Source of the DNA: Parabacteroides timonensis
GTDB taxonomy: Bacteria; Bacteroidota; Bacteroidia; Bacteroidales; Tannerellaceae
DNA length: 64,000 nucleotides
Direction of reading: 5' to 3'
NCBI RefSeq assembly: GCF_900128505.1
Contig: NZ_LT669940.1
Location: forward strand, 1,026,883 to 1,090,882
Shown here: positions 8,036-15,746 of the stretch, in pieces
Position numbering within the stretch: position 1 is the first letter of the stretch
Layout of the letters: every line of letters starts with the position of its first letter
The notes under the pieces: generated by a model
Told to the model about the DNA's origin: nothing
The model's input: the letters and a program-made list of their open reading frames with translations, nothing else
Databases searched by the model: none
Position numbers and translations under genes: made by a program

Positions 8036-9370
8036 TTATACAATACCTTGCGCCATCATAGCTTTGGCAACTTTCATGAAGCCGGCAATGTTGGCACCTT
8101 TCACATAGTTCACATAATTGCCGTCCTTACCGTGAGCAAGGCATTGCTCGTGGATAGCACCCATGATCTGATGCAGTCTGGCATCCACTTCTTCGGCAGT
8201 CCAGGAGATATGCATGGCATTCTGCGTCATTTCAAGTCCGGAAGTAGCTACACCGCCTGCGTTAACGGCTTTACCCGGAGCAAACAACTGTTTGTGTTCG
8301 ATGAACAGATCGACAGCTTCCGCCGTACATCCCATGTTGGAGACTTCAGCAACGCATAAGGTCTTGTTCTCGATCAGCTTGCGGGCATCGTCGGCATCCA
8401 GCTCATTCTGGGTAGCGCAAGGAAGGGCAATATCCACTTTCTGTTCCCAAGGCTTCTTGCCGGGATAGAAAGTGGCGTTAGGATATTCGTCGGCATAAGG
8501 TGCCACGATATCGTTGCCGCTGTTACGCAATTCCAGCATGTACTCGATCTTATCGCCCGAGATACCGTCCGGATCATACACATATCCGTCCGGACCGGAG
8601 ATCGTTACGACTTTAGCACCCAGTTCGGTAGCTTTCTTTGTCGCTCCCCAAGCCACATTTCCAAAACCGGAAACGGCTACTGTTTTTCCTTTTATATCGA
8701 TTCCATGTGTTTCGAGCATCTGATGTACGAAATAGAGAGCACCGTAGCCGGTAGCTTCCGGACGAAGGATAGAACCTCCGAACTCCATGCCTTTACCGGT
8801 GAAAGTACCAGTGTTTTCACGAGCCAGTTTCTTGTACATTCCATACATATAACCTACCTCGCGTCCACCAACGCCGATATCACCTGCCGGAACGTCACGA
8901 TCCGGACCCAGGTTACGCCACAGTTCCATAATGAAAGCCTGGCAGAAACGCATGATCTCTGCATCGCTCTTTCCACGGGGAGCAAAGTCTGAACCGCCTT
9001 TACCGCCACCCATCGGCAGGGTTGTCAGTGCATTTTTGAATGTTTGTTCAAATCCCAGGAACTTAAGGATAGAAAGGTTTACAGACGGATGGAAACGGAT
9101 TCCTCCTTTATACGGGCCGATCGCATTATTAAATTGTACGCGGTATCCTAAATTGACTTGTACTTCACCTTTATCGTCTACCCAGGGTACACGGAAAGTA
9201 AAGATACGTTCCGGTTCTACCAGCCGTTCGATGATCTTGGCTTTCTCGAATTCCGGATGCTGGTTATAAACTTCTTCTATTGATAAAAGAACTTCTTTCA
9301 CGGCTTGCAAGTACTCTTTTTCGCCCGGGTGCTTTGCTTCCAGTGCAGATAAAATAACTTCTGTCTTCAT
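8036..9370 (-). CDS. gdhA: Glutamate dehydrogenase (paralogue 1)
   Basis: 444 residues, normal for hexameric bacterial GDH. It interconverts 2-oxoglutarate plus ammonium and glutamate. Seen: N-terminal Glu/Leu/Phe/Val dehydrogenase domain with the glutamate-binding IGPYKGGIRFHPSVN, catalytic Lys124 in PMGGGKGGSDF and Asp164 in PAGDIGVGGRE; then a Rossmann domain with nucleotide loop VSGFGNVAWG. The segment usually reading EGANMP(S/T)T in this family is EVSNMGCTAEAV here, unlike the second copy at 58835-60166. Promoter and start are clear (ATG at 9370). Coenzyme (NAD or NADP) cannot be assigned safely. It is transcribed alone on the minus strand, divergent from the ATP-grasp gene. Confidence 0.95.
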   Translation of the reverse strand: MKTEVILSALEAKHPGEKEYLQAVKEVLLSIEEVYNQHPEFEKAKIIERLVEPERIFTFRVPWVDDKGEVQVNLGYRVQFNNAIGPYKGGIRFHPSVNLSILKFLGFEQTFKNALTTLPMGGGKGGSDFAPRGKSDAEIMRFCQAFIMELWRNLGPDRDVPAGDIGVGGREVGYMYGMYKKLARENTGTFTGKGMEFGGSILRPEATGYGALYFVHQMLETHGIDIKGKTVAVSGFGNVAWGATKKATELGAKVVTISGPDGYVYDPDGISGDKIEYMLELRNSGNDIVAPYADEYPNATFYPGKKPWEQKVDIALPCATQNELDADDARKLIENKTLCVAEVSNMGCTAEAVDLFIEHKQLFAPGKAVNAGGVATSGLEMTQNAMHISWTAEEVDARLHQIMGAIHEQCLAHGKDGNYVNYVKGANIAGFMKVAKAMMAQGIV

Positions 9371-9407
9371 AGCGTTTCTTGCTTTTTTAGGAATAACAAT
9401 GTGTAGG

Positions 9408-9437
9408 CAAATGTAGCGAATTCTATGGACTGACCAA
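9408..9437 (-). promoter_or_regulatory. Promoter of gdhA paralogue 1
   Basis: On the minus strand TTG (9437-9435) is followed after exactly 19 bp by TACATTTG (9415-9408), an exact match to the Bacteroidetes primary-sigma promoter. The -7 element is 37 bp before the ATG. Confidence 0.7.
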
Positions 9438-9601
9438 GGGTTTTGCTTTCTTTTTGATAGTGAATTATATGTTTTTGATGCATATCTTTGGGCTGATTCT
9501 CCTTGCTTGCCATCCTTCTAGCTTCAATATGCCTAATATTTAGTGTACAGGCAAGCGTCTTTTAATATTCAGGTCATGACTTCTTTCTTCTTTTTTTTCC
9601 T

Positions 9602-9609
9602 TACATTTG
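9602..9609 (+). promoter_or_regulatory. Probable -7 element for the receiver/ATP-grasp gene
   Basis: TACATTTG matches TAnnTTTG and lies 26 bp before the ATG at 9636; no TTG occurs at the -33 distance. The 265-bp gap between this gene and gdhA holds this element and the gdhA promoter; nothing else was recognised in it. Confidence 0.5.
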
Positions 9610-9635
9610 GGCGCATATAATTCTATGAAATCGTT

Positions 9636-12593
9636 ATGAGCGGAATACCGGATTTTAAGAACCTTGTGTTTAAAGACACATCATTCGCCAATCTAATGAA
9701 TAAGCGTATATATAATGTATTGCTTATTGCTACAAAATATGATGCCTTTATGTTGGAAGACGACGGGCGGGTCGATGAACAGATATTTAACGAATATACT
9801 TCGCTGAGCCTTCGTTATCCTCCCCGTTTTACCCAGGTGACTACGGAAGAAGAAGCACTGGCTGAACTGGAAGACCGTAATTTTGAATTGATCATCTGCA
9901 TGCCTAATATGGACGACCGCGATATTTTTGCGGCGGCAAAGGAGATCAAGGTGCATTATCCTAATATTCCTATCGTGGTGTTGACGCCTTTCTCCAAAGA
10001 AGTTTCCAAACGTATAGCCAATGAAGACCTGAGTGCGATCGACTATGTATTCAGTTGGCTGGGAAATGCCGAGCTGTTGTTGGCTATTATTAAACTTATT
10101 GAAGATAAGTGGAATGCGCCCGACGATACGAAAAGTGTAGGTGTGCAGATCATTCTGTTGGTGGAAGATTCGATCCGTTTCTATTCTTCCGCTTTGCCGC
10201 ATCTGTATAAGTTTGTTTTGGAGCAGAGCCAGATGTTTGCCAAGGAGGCGCTTAACGGTCACCAGCAGACGCTTCGTATGCGTGGTCGTCCGAAAATCAA
10301 ACTGGCAAGAACCTACGAGGAAGCTGTCCGTATATTCGACCAGTACCGGGATAATATGCTCGGTATCGTTTCGGATATGAGTTTTATGCATAATGGGATG
10401 AAAGATCCTTATGCTGGTTATAAGTTTGGGCAGTATGTCCGTAAGACGGGATTGATCATTCCTTTTGTCCTGGAGTCGTCAGAGTCGTGCAATAAAGTAT
10501 ATGCGAAGGAGCTGGGTGCGTCGTTTATCGATAAGAATTCGAAAAGTTACCCGCAGGATCTCCGTAAGAAGATTATGCAGCGTTTCGGGTTTGGCGATTT
10601 CGTTATCCTGAATCCGCAGACGAAGGAAGAGATCATGCGTATCAAGGATTTGAAGGATTTGCAGAAGAAAGTCTTCCAGATACCGGACGATTCGTTGGTT
10701 TATCATCTTTCGCGCAATCATTTCTCACGCTTCTTCTATTCGCGTGCCATGTTCCCGCCGGCAGAGGTCCTGAAGCGAGTGGACGTGAGCGATTATAAAG
10801 ATATGGATGAGGCTCGTAAACTGATATTCGACCTTATCGTACAATACCGCCGGATGAAGAACTCCGGGGTGGTGGCCATCTACCAGAAAGACCGTTTCGA
10901 CGAGTACAGCAACTTTGCCCGTATCGGTGACGGTTCGCTGGGAGGAAAGGGGAGAGGCCTTGCTTTTATGGGAGCAATGGTGAAACGTTATCCGAAATTG
11001 GAGACGGAAAACTTCAATACCAACATACCGAAGACGGTAGTTATATGTACCGATATCTTCGACGAATTTATGGAGACGAACGAGTTGTTGCCTATCGCCT
11101 TGGGGGATGCCGACGATGAGACGATCCTTAAATATTTCCTTCGTGCCAGTCTGCCGGCCAGTCTGATCGACGACCTGATGGCTTTCTTCGATGTCGTGAA
11201 GAGTCCGATAGCCGTCCGTTCGTCCAGTTTGCTTGAAGACTCTCATTATCAACCGTTCGCCGGTATTTATTCTACTTATATGATTCCCCGGATGGAGGAT
11301 AAATATGAGATGTTGCGTATTCTGAGCGATGCGATCAAGGCGGTGTATGCTTCTGTGTTCTATCGTGACAGTAAGGCATATATGACGGCAACTTCCAACC
11401 TGATCGATCAGGAGAAGATGGCGATCGTATTGCAGGAAGTGGTCGGCAACCGTTACAACGATCATTTCTACCCGACCATCTCCGGGGTGGCCCGATCACT
11501 GAATTTCTACCCGATCGGTAACGAGAAGGCGGAAGACGGTATAGCCAATATCGCCCTCGGACTGGGGAAATATATTGTTGACGGTGGTCAAACTTTGCGT
11601 TTCTCCCCGCGCCACCCGCATAATATTTTGCAGATGAGTACGATGGATTTCGCCCTTCGTGAGACGCAGACCCGCTTCTATGCGCTCGATCTGGAGAACC
11701 TGGCACAGCAGTTCTCTATCGACGACTCTTTCAACTTGTTGCGTCTGAACCTGAAGGATGCCGATGCCGACGGTTCTTTGAAATATATCGTTTCTACTTA
11801 CGATCCGTACGATCAGATCATTCGTGACGGTTATTATTCCGGAGGGCGGAAGATCCTCTCTTTCGTTAATATCCTGCAACATGATGTATTCCCGTTGGCA
11901 AAGACGTTGGATGAATTGCTTCGTATCGGTCAGGAGGAAATGGGGCGTCCGGTAGAGATCGAGTTTGCTGTAAATGTCGACCCTAATAATCATGATAAGG
12001 CAACTTTCTATCTGCTTCAGATCCGTCCGATCGTCGATAACAAGGAGATTATGGATGAAGACCTGAGCCAGGTTAAGAATGAAGAGACAATCCTTTCTTC
12101 GACCAGTGTATTGGGTCATGGTATCGTGACGGACGTACAGGATATTATCTATGTAAAGAGCGGCGCTTTCAATTCTTCAAACAATCAGTTGATCGCTTAT
12201 GAGATAGAGAAGCTGAACCGTCGTTTCACGGAAGAGGAGAAGAACTATGTCTTGGTTGGTCCCGGACGTTGGGGCAGCAGTGACCATTGGTTAGGTATCC
12301 CGGTGAAATGGCCTCATATCAGTAATGCGCGTGTGATAGTGGAATGTGGCCTGGAGAACTATCGTGTCGACCCGAGCCAGGGAACGCATTTCTTCCAGAA
12401 CCTGACTTCTTTCGGTGTCGGTTACTTCACAATCAATCCTTTCAAAGGCGACGGCTGGTTCGATGAAGCGTATTTGAATGCTTTACCGGCTGTTGAGGAT
12501 ACAGAGTATCTGCGTCATATCCATTTTGACAAACCGATCGTTATAAAGATGGACGGGAAGAAGAGTTTAGGTGTAGTACTTAAGCCGGAATAA
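9636..12593 (+). CDS. Tandem receiver domains fused to a PEP-synthase/PPDK-type ATP-grasp domain
   Basis: 985 residues, cytoplasmic. Residues about 25-150 form a receiver-like domain that has lost the phosphoacceptor (LIICMPNMDD). Residues about 170-315 form a second receiver with intact acidic pair Glu177-Asp178 (LLVEDS), Asp247 (VSDMSF) and Lys300 (IDKNS). From about residue 425 comes the nucleotide-binding half of pyruvate phosphate dikinase/PEP synthase: GDGSLGGKGRGLAFM, AVRSSSLLEDS near 525 and the closing LLQIRPIVD near 795. A further 190 residues (GPGRWGSSDHWLGIPVKWP) follow. The phosphohistidine swivel domain and the PEP-binding barrel of true PEP synthase are absent, so it is unlikely to make PEP; it may phosphorylate a protein or small molecule under receiver control. 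Homologues are common in Bacteroidetes but uncharacterised as far as I know. Confidence 0.88.
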   Translation: MSGIPDFKNLVFKDTSFANLMNKRIYNVLLIATKYDAFMLEDDGRVDEQIFNEYTSLSLRYPPRFTQVTTEEEALAELEDRNFELIICMPNMDDRDIFAAAKEIKVHYPNIPIVVLTPFSKEVSKRIANEDLSAIDYVFSWLGNAELLLAIIKLIEDKWNAPDDTKSVGVQIILLVEDSIRFYSSALPHLYKFVLEQSQMFAKEALNGHQQTLRMRGRPKIKLARTYEEAVRIFDQYRDNMLGIVSDMSFMHNGMKDPYAGYKFGQYVRKTGLIIPFVLESSESCNKVYAKELGASFIDKNSKSYPQDLRKKIMQRFGFGDFVILNPQTKEEIMRIKDLKDLQKKVFQIPDDSLVYHLSRNHFSRFFYSRAMFPPAEVLKRVDVSDYKDMDEARKLIFDLIVQYRRMKNSGVVAIYQKDRFDEYSNFARIGDGSLGGKGRGLAFMGAMVKRYPKLETENFNTNIPKTVVICTDIFDEFMETNELLPIALGDADDETILKYFLRASLPASLIDDLMAFFDVVKSPIAVRSSSLLEDSHYQPFAGIYSTYMIPRMEDKYEMLRILSDAIKAVYASVFYRDSKAYMTATSNLIDQEKMAIVLQEVVGNRYNDHFYPTISGVARSLNFYPIGNEKAEDGIANIALGLGKYIVDGGQTLRFSPRHPHNILQMSTMDFALRETQTRFYALDLENLAQQFSIDDSFNLLRLNLKDADADGSLKYIVSTYDPYDQIIRDGYYSGGRKILSFVNILQHDVFPLAKTLDELLRIGQEEMGRPVEIEFAVNVDPNNHDKATFYLLQIRPIVDNKEIMDEDLSQVKNEETILSSTSVLGHGIVTDVQDIIYVKSGAFNSSNNQLIAYEIEKLNRRFTEEEKNYVLVGPGRWGSSDHWLGIPVKWPHISNARVIVECGLENYRVDPSQGTHFFQNLTSFGVGYFTINPFKGDGWFDEAYLNALPAVEDTEYLRHIHFDKPIVIKMDGKKSLGVVLKPE

Positions 12594-12606
12594 GATAGTA
12601 TATAGC

Positions 12607-12647
12607 AAAAAAAGTCCTCTCATGCATCAAGCAGAGAGGACTTTTTT
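12607..12647. terminator. Bidirectional terminator
   Basis: AGTCCTCTC (12613-12621) pairs with GAGAGGACT (12634-12642), flanked by an A-run and a T-run. It separates the plus-strand ATP-grasp gene from the convergent phosphatase operon. Confidence 0.85.
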
Positions 12648-12668
12648 GTTTTATGACGCAATGGTGTA

Positions 12669-13667
12669 TCAGTCTTTCTTCTTGATAAAGTCCGAAGGAT
12701 AATTCACCTTGTTGATGATCTCGTTATCCTTTAAACGAATCCAGGTTTTGAAACCTTTTTCACCTTCTGTCATTTCGATCACACGGGCACCGTTGGTCAG
12801 ATTGTTATAAACCGTGTCGCCACCGGTATAACGGCCGTAAGCCAATAAGATACCTTTCCAGTAAACGGCATAATCGTCATCATGGTCGTGACCGACAAAT
12901 ACGCCTTCGATGTCTCCCATTTCTTTCATGGAAGCAAACAGGCCGGAGTTTAGTTGCGGTGCACAAGCCTTTTCCTTACGTGTTCCTACCATTATAGCAG
13001 TTTCGTCAGATGCTGCCTGATTGTATTCCGGTAAAGCGATGTGGAAGAATGCCAATGAAGGAACCGGCGTTCCACCGTTTTGCTTTGTGAATTTAGTGCT
13101 GTTGTCGCGATACCATTGAATCTGGTCGAACTTGATGTAATCGTATCCGCCGATCCCTTCGATCTGTGAATACGAATGAGAGTCCATACAATAAAGTACG
13201 GCTGCATCTTTATTTCCATTCGACGATTTGATCGGCAGGATGTAGTTGCTGGCTCCGGATACACCTTTTACTGAGTCGGTCAGGTTATAAGGGATTGTCC
13301 GGATAATATCGAACAGCTGCGCACGTGTCAGCCCTTGCTCGTTATCATGGTTACCGAATGTCATACCGAAAGGTATTTTGCGTTGGGCTGCCAGGTTGAG
13401 TATGGTGCGCATACCTTCTTCGGCAGGTTTTCCGTAGATTACATCACCGGTGAAGAGTACCAGATCCGGCTTTTCTGCATCCAATACCTCATTAATCCTT
13501 TCAACAGAGATTGCCGATTTCGGATTGTTATGGATATAATGTACGTCCGTAAACTGTACGATCTTAAATTTTCCGTCTTTATTGAATTGCAGTGACGGTT
13601 GCTGGGCGTTACCGTTCAGTAAGCCGCCCAACAGGAATAACATGCTAAATAATATCTGTTTCATCAT
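12669..13667 (-). CDS. Secreted calcineurin-like metallophosphoesterase
   Basis: 332 residues with a signal peptide (MMKQILFSMLFLLGGLLNGNAQ). All metallophosphoesterase motifs are present: DVH (Asp41, His43), GD (Asp75, FTGDVIYG), GNHD (Asn106-His107), a lone His in AFFHIALPE, and GHDHDDDY near the end. The layout matches the DCR2/purple-acid-phosphatase-like phosphohydrolases. It should hydrolyse phosphomono- or diesters in the periplasm or outside. It is the last gene of the minus-strand operon that starts with susC at 22883, only 5 bp after the ENPP-like gene, and ends at a strong terminator. Natural substrate unknown. Confidence 0.9.
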   Translation of the reverse strand: MMKQILFSMLFLLGGLLNGNAQQPSLQFNKDGKFKIVQFTDVHYIHNNPKSAISVERINEVLDAEKPDLVLFTGDVIYGKPAEEGMRTILNLAAQRKIPFGMTFGNHDNEQGLTRAQLFDIIRTIPYNLTDSVKGVSGASNYILPIKSSNGNKDAAVLYCMDSHSYSQIEGIGGYDYIKFDQIQWYRDNSTKFTKQNGGTPVPSLAFFHIALPEYNQAASDETAIMVGTRKEKACAPQLNSGLFASMKEMGDIEGVFVGHDHDDDYAVYWKGILLAYGRYTGGDTVYNNLTNGARVIEMTEGEKGFKTWIRLKDNEIINKVNYPSDFIKKKD

Positions 13668-13671
13668 CTAT

Positions 13672-14574
13672 TTATTTAAATACCGGCATCGGACGTCCGA
13701 TCCAAACTTGCGGTTGTTTCAGGTTGAAGATTTCAGCAACGGTAGAAGCGCAGTCGAACTGCATCATGCTGATGTCATCGAAGCAATATCCTTTTTTGAT
13801 ATTTTTACCGGCGATGATAAAAGGAGTCTCCATTTCCTGCATCGTCTTGCCGCCATGCCCTTTGTTGATACCACCGTGATCGGCTGTGATGATGAAAATC
13901 GTTTCATCGTACATACCGGCTTTCTTTACTGCATCGACGATCTGGCCGATATAACCGTCCAACTCTTTGATTTTAGCATAGTAAGCGGGAGTGTCGTGTC
14001 CATCGGCATGTCCTACATGGTCAGGATTATCAAAAGCGATCATTGTAAGGGTCGGCTTTTTCTCGGTGATGTATTTAACGGCCATTTCGCATAATACGGT
14101 TGGCTGTTTGTTATAGTCGGGACCTTGTGCATGATAGCTCATAGACAAGGTATCAACAAGATATTTGATACCGTCCCAGTCGTAAAGACAACCGATCTCG
14201 GCATCCGGCTGAGCATCGCGAAGCAATTGGAAAACTGTCGGGAAAATGCCGTGTTTATTTAGTTCGCGTGAAGGCAGCTCTGGTGTTTTTGAACCCCATT
14301 CTGTGTATCCGTGGATCTCTGGACCCGCACCCATGAACATAGAGGCCCAGTTCACAGCACTGGAAGATGGCAGTACGGAACGTTTCTTCAACGTATAAGA
14401 ACCGTCTTTCATAAATTGTTTAGTGACGGGCATCTCCGCTTTTTCTACACTGTAAGCTCCCCAGCCGTCGAGGCCGATCCAGACTACGTGTTTTGCTTTT
14501 GGTTTGGCGGCAAAAGCCGAACTAACGGTGAAAATGGTTAAAACCAGAAAAAGTAATAAGTTTCTTTTTTTCAT
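13672..14574 (-). CDS. Secreted ENPP/alkaline-phosphatase-superfamily phosphodiesterase
   Basis: 300 residues with signal peptide (cleavage likely after AFA near residue 22). Motifs of the type I phosphodiesterase/nucleotide pyrophosphatase family: metal-binding Asp36 (WIGLDGWG), nucleophile Ser72 in LPSSSAVNWASMF (Thr in many relatives), DNPDHVGHADGH, and ITADHGGINKGHGG with the second metal site. It is at the compact end of the family and carries no extra domains. Likely activity: cleavage of nucleotide, phospholipid-headgroup or sugar phosphodiesters outside the cytoplasm. It lies inside a run of three small phosphoesterases downstream of a SusCD pair (5 bp and 82 bp to neighbours). Confidence 0.9.
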   Translation of the reverse strand: MKKRNLLLFLVLTIFTVSSAFAAKPKAKHVVWIGLDGWGAYSVEKAEMPVTKQFMKDGSYTLKKRSVLPSSSAVNWASMFMGAGPEIHGYTEWGSKTPELPSRELNKHGIFPTVFQLLRDAQPDAEIGCLYDWDGIKYLVDTLSMSYHAQGPDYNKQPTVLCEMAVKYITEKKPTLTMIAFDNPDHVGHADGHDTPAYYAKIKELDGYIGQIVDAVKKAGMYDETIFIITADHGGINKGHGGKTMQEMETPFIIAGKNIKKGYCFDDISMMQFDCASTVAEIFNLKQPQVWIGRPMPVFK

Positions 14575-14656
14575 GATATGTGTTTAATTTTGTATTAGTA
14601 CATCAAAGGTATGTAAAATAGGTACGAATATCTAATTATCATAGCTTCTTTTATCA

Positions 14657-15727
14657 TTATTTTATAGTAATATCGAATTGGTCGTACGACTCGGTTCTCC
14701 AGGATTTATCGGCTGTTGTCGGCGAAATAGCGAAAAGTGGGGAGAACGTTTTTATCTTAATTGTCTGACCATCCGGCATAAATTCCATGATACGCAACCA
14801 GCCGTCGCCACCGTTGCCATGCCAGAAACCGTCGGCCGTCTGGGCGTTGAACATCATCTGTGGAATCTCTTTGCCGGCAGCATTTTTATCCACACGGAAA
14901 GAAACATTGTCCTTGAAAGGAGCTATCTCGCATTCATGGCCGCAGATCACCATACAGATGTTGGAAGAGGGATATACGAGTTTCTGCCAAATGGCTTCCC
15001 CGTAATTAGCCGGAGATACTTTGTAGTTCTCTTTTATGTGGCGTTTGCCGTTCCAGGCGAGATAAGAGTGGGTTAGGAGAATAACTTTGTGATCTTTATA
15101 CTTCGGCTTTTCGGTGATAGTCTTTGCCCATTCGATGGCTTCGTCGCGTGGTGCGAACTCCAGGGAGATAACCAGTATTTTGCCCCAGGTCTTCGTGTCG
15201 AATTCGTATGCTGCATTTTCAAGCGTAGGGATATCCTGATAGTTGTTTCCCACTTCTACCAGTGATTTTCTCCAGCAGGAGTTTCTTTCCGAAGGAAAAT
15301 AGGCGGGGAAACGGCATAAACGGTTTTCCGACTTTTCGTATCCGTAGTCATGATTGCCGGTACAGATAACGTAAGGTAATTTATTATCCAACCGGGCAAA
15401 AGCCTGTGAGGCCGCTTTCCATTGTTCTTCGCTGGTCTGGTTGCCGTTCACGCCGTCCGGTATACGGATTTCGTTCTGTTCAACCAGGTCGCCGGTACAT
15501 AGGACGGCTTCGATATTTAATCTTTCTTTGTTGTTGGCTGTCCATGCGGTCATCAGTTCGAACAAGGGTTGGTTGACATCGAATTTGGTGTAGCTCTGGG
15601 GATCGGGTAACAAGATCATGGAGAATGACTGGTCGTCCGTTAATTTAGGTTGTACAGGCTGTACCTGTGCATTCATTGTCATCATATTCAGTAAGGTGAT
15701 GACGGATAAGAATAATCTTTTTTTCAT
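14657..15727 (-). CDS. Secreted metallophosphoesterase, divergent first motif
   Basis: 356 residues with a signal peptide (MKKRLFLSVITLLNMMTMNAQ). Metallophosphoesterase motifs: first motif reads LPDPQSY, so the usual D-x-H has Gln44 in place of His; then CTGDLVEQNE (Asp80), TGNHDYG (Asn125-His126), LLTHSYLAWNG, and ICGHECE. The His-to-Gln exchange is found in several secreted bacterial subfamilies and need not abolish activity. The gene is followed by the ENPP-like gene and preceded by the LamG-endonuclease/phosphatase gene with only 19 bp between, supporting co-transcription. It shares little with the other metallophosphoesterase in the operon beyond the motifs. Confidence 0.88.
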   Translation of the reverse strand: MKKRLFLSVITLLNMMTMNAQVQPVQPKLTDDQSFSMILLPDPQSYTKFDVNQPLFELMTAWTANNKERLNIEAVLCTGDLVEQNEIRIPDGVNGNQTSEEQWKAASQAFARLDNKLPYVICTGNHDYGYEKSENRLCRFPAYFPSERNSCWRKSLVEVGNNYQDIPTLENAAYEFDTKTWGKILVISLEFAPRDEAIEWAKTITEKPKYKDHKVILLTHSYLAWNGKRHIKENYKVSPANYGEAIWQKLVYPSSNICMVICGHECEIAPFKDNVSFRVDKNAAGKEIPQMMFNAQTADGFWHGNGGDGWLRIMEFMPDGQTIKIKTFSPLFAISPTTADKSWRTESYDQFDITIK

Positions 15728-15746
15728 TTGTATTTAGTTTAATGTA

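Noticed and set aside
9636..12593. Calling the 985-residue protein PEP synthase (ppsA)
   Set aside because: The phosphohistidine swivel and PEP-binding barrel are missing, and two receiver domains are present instead.
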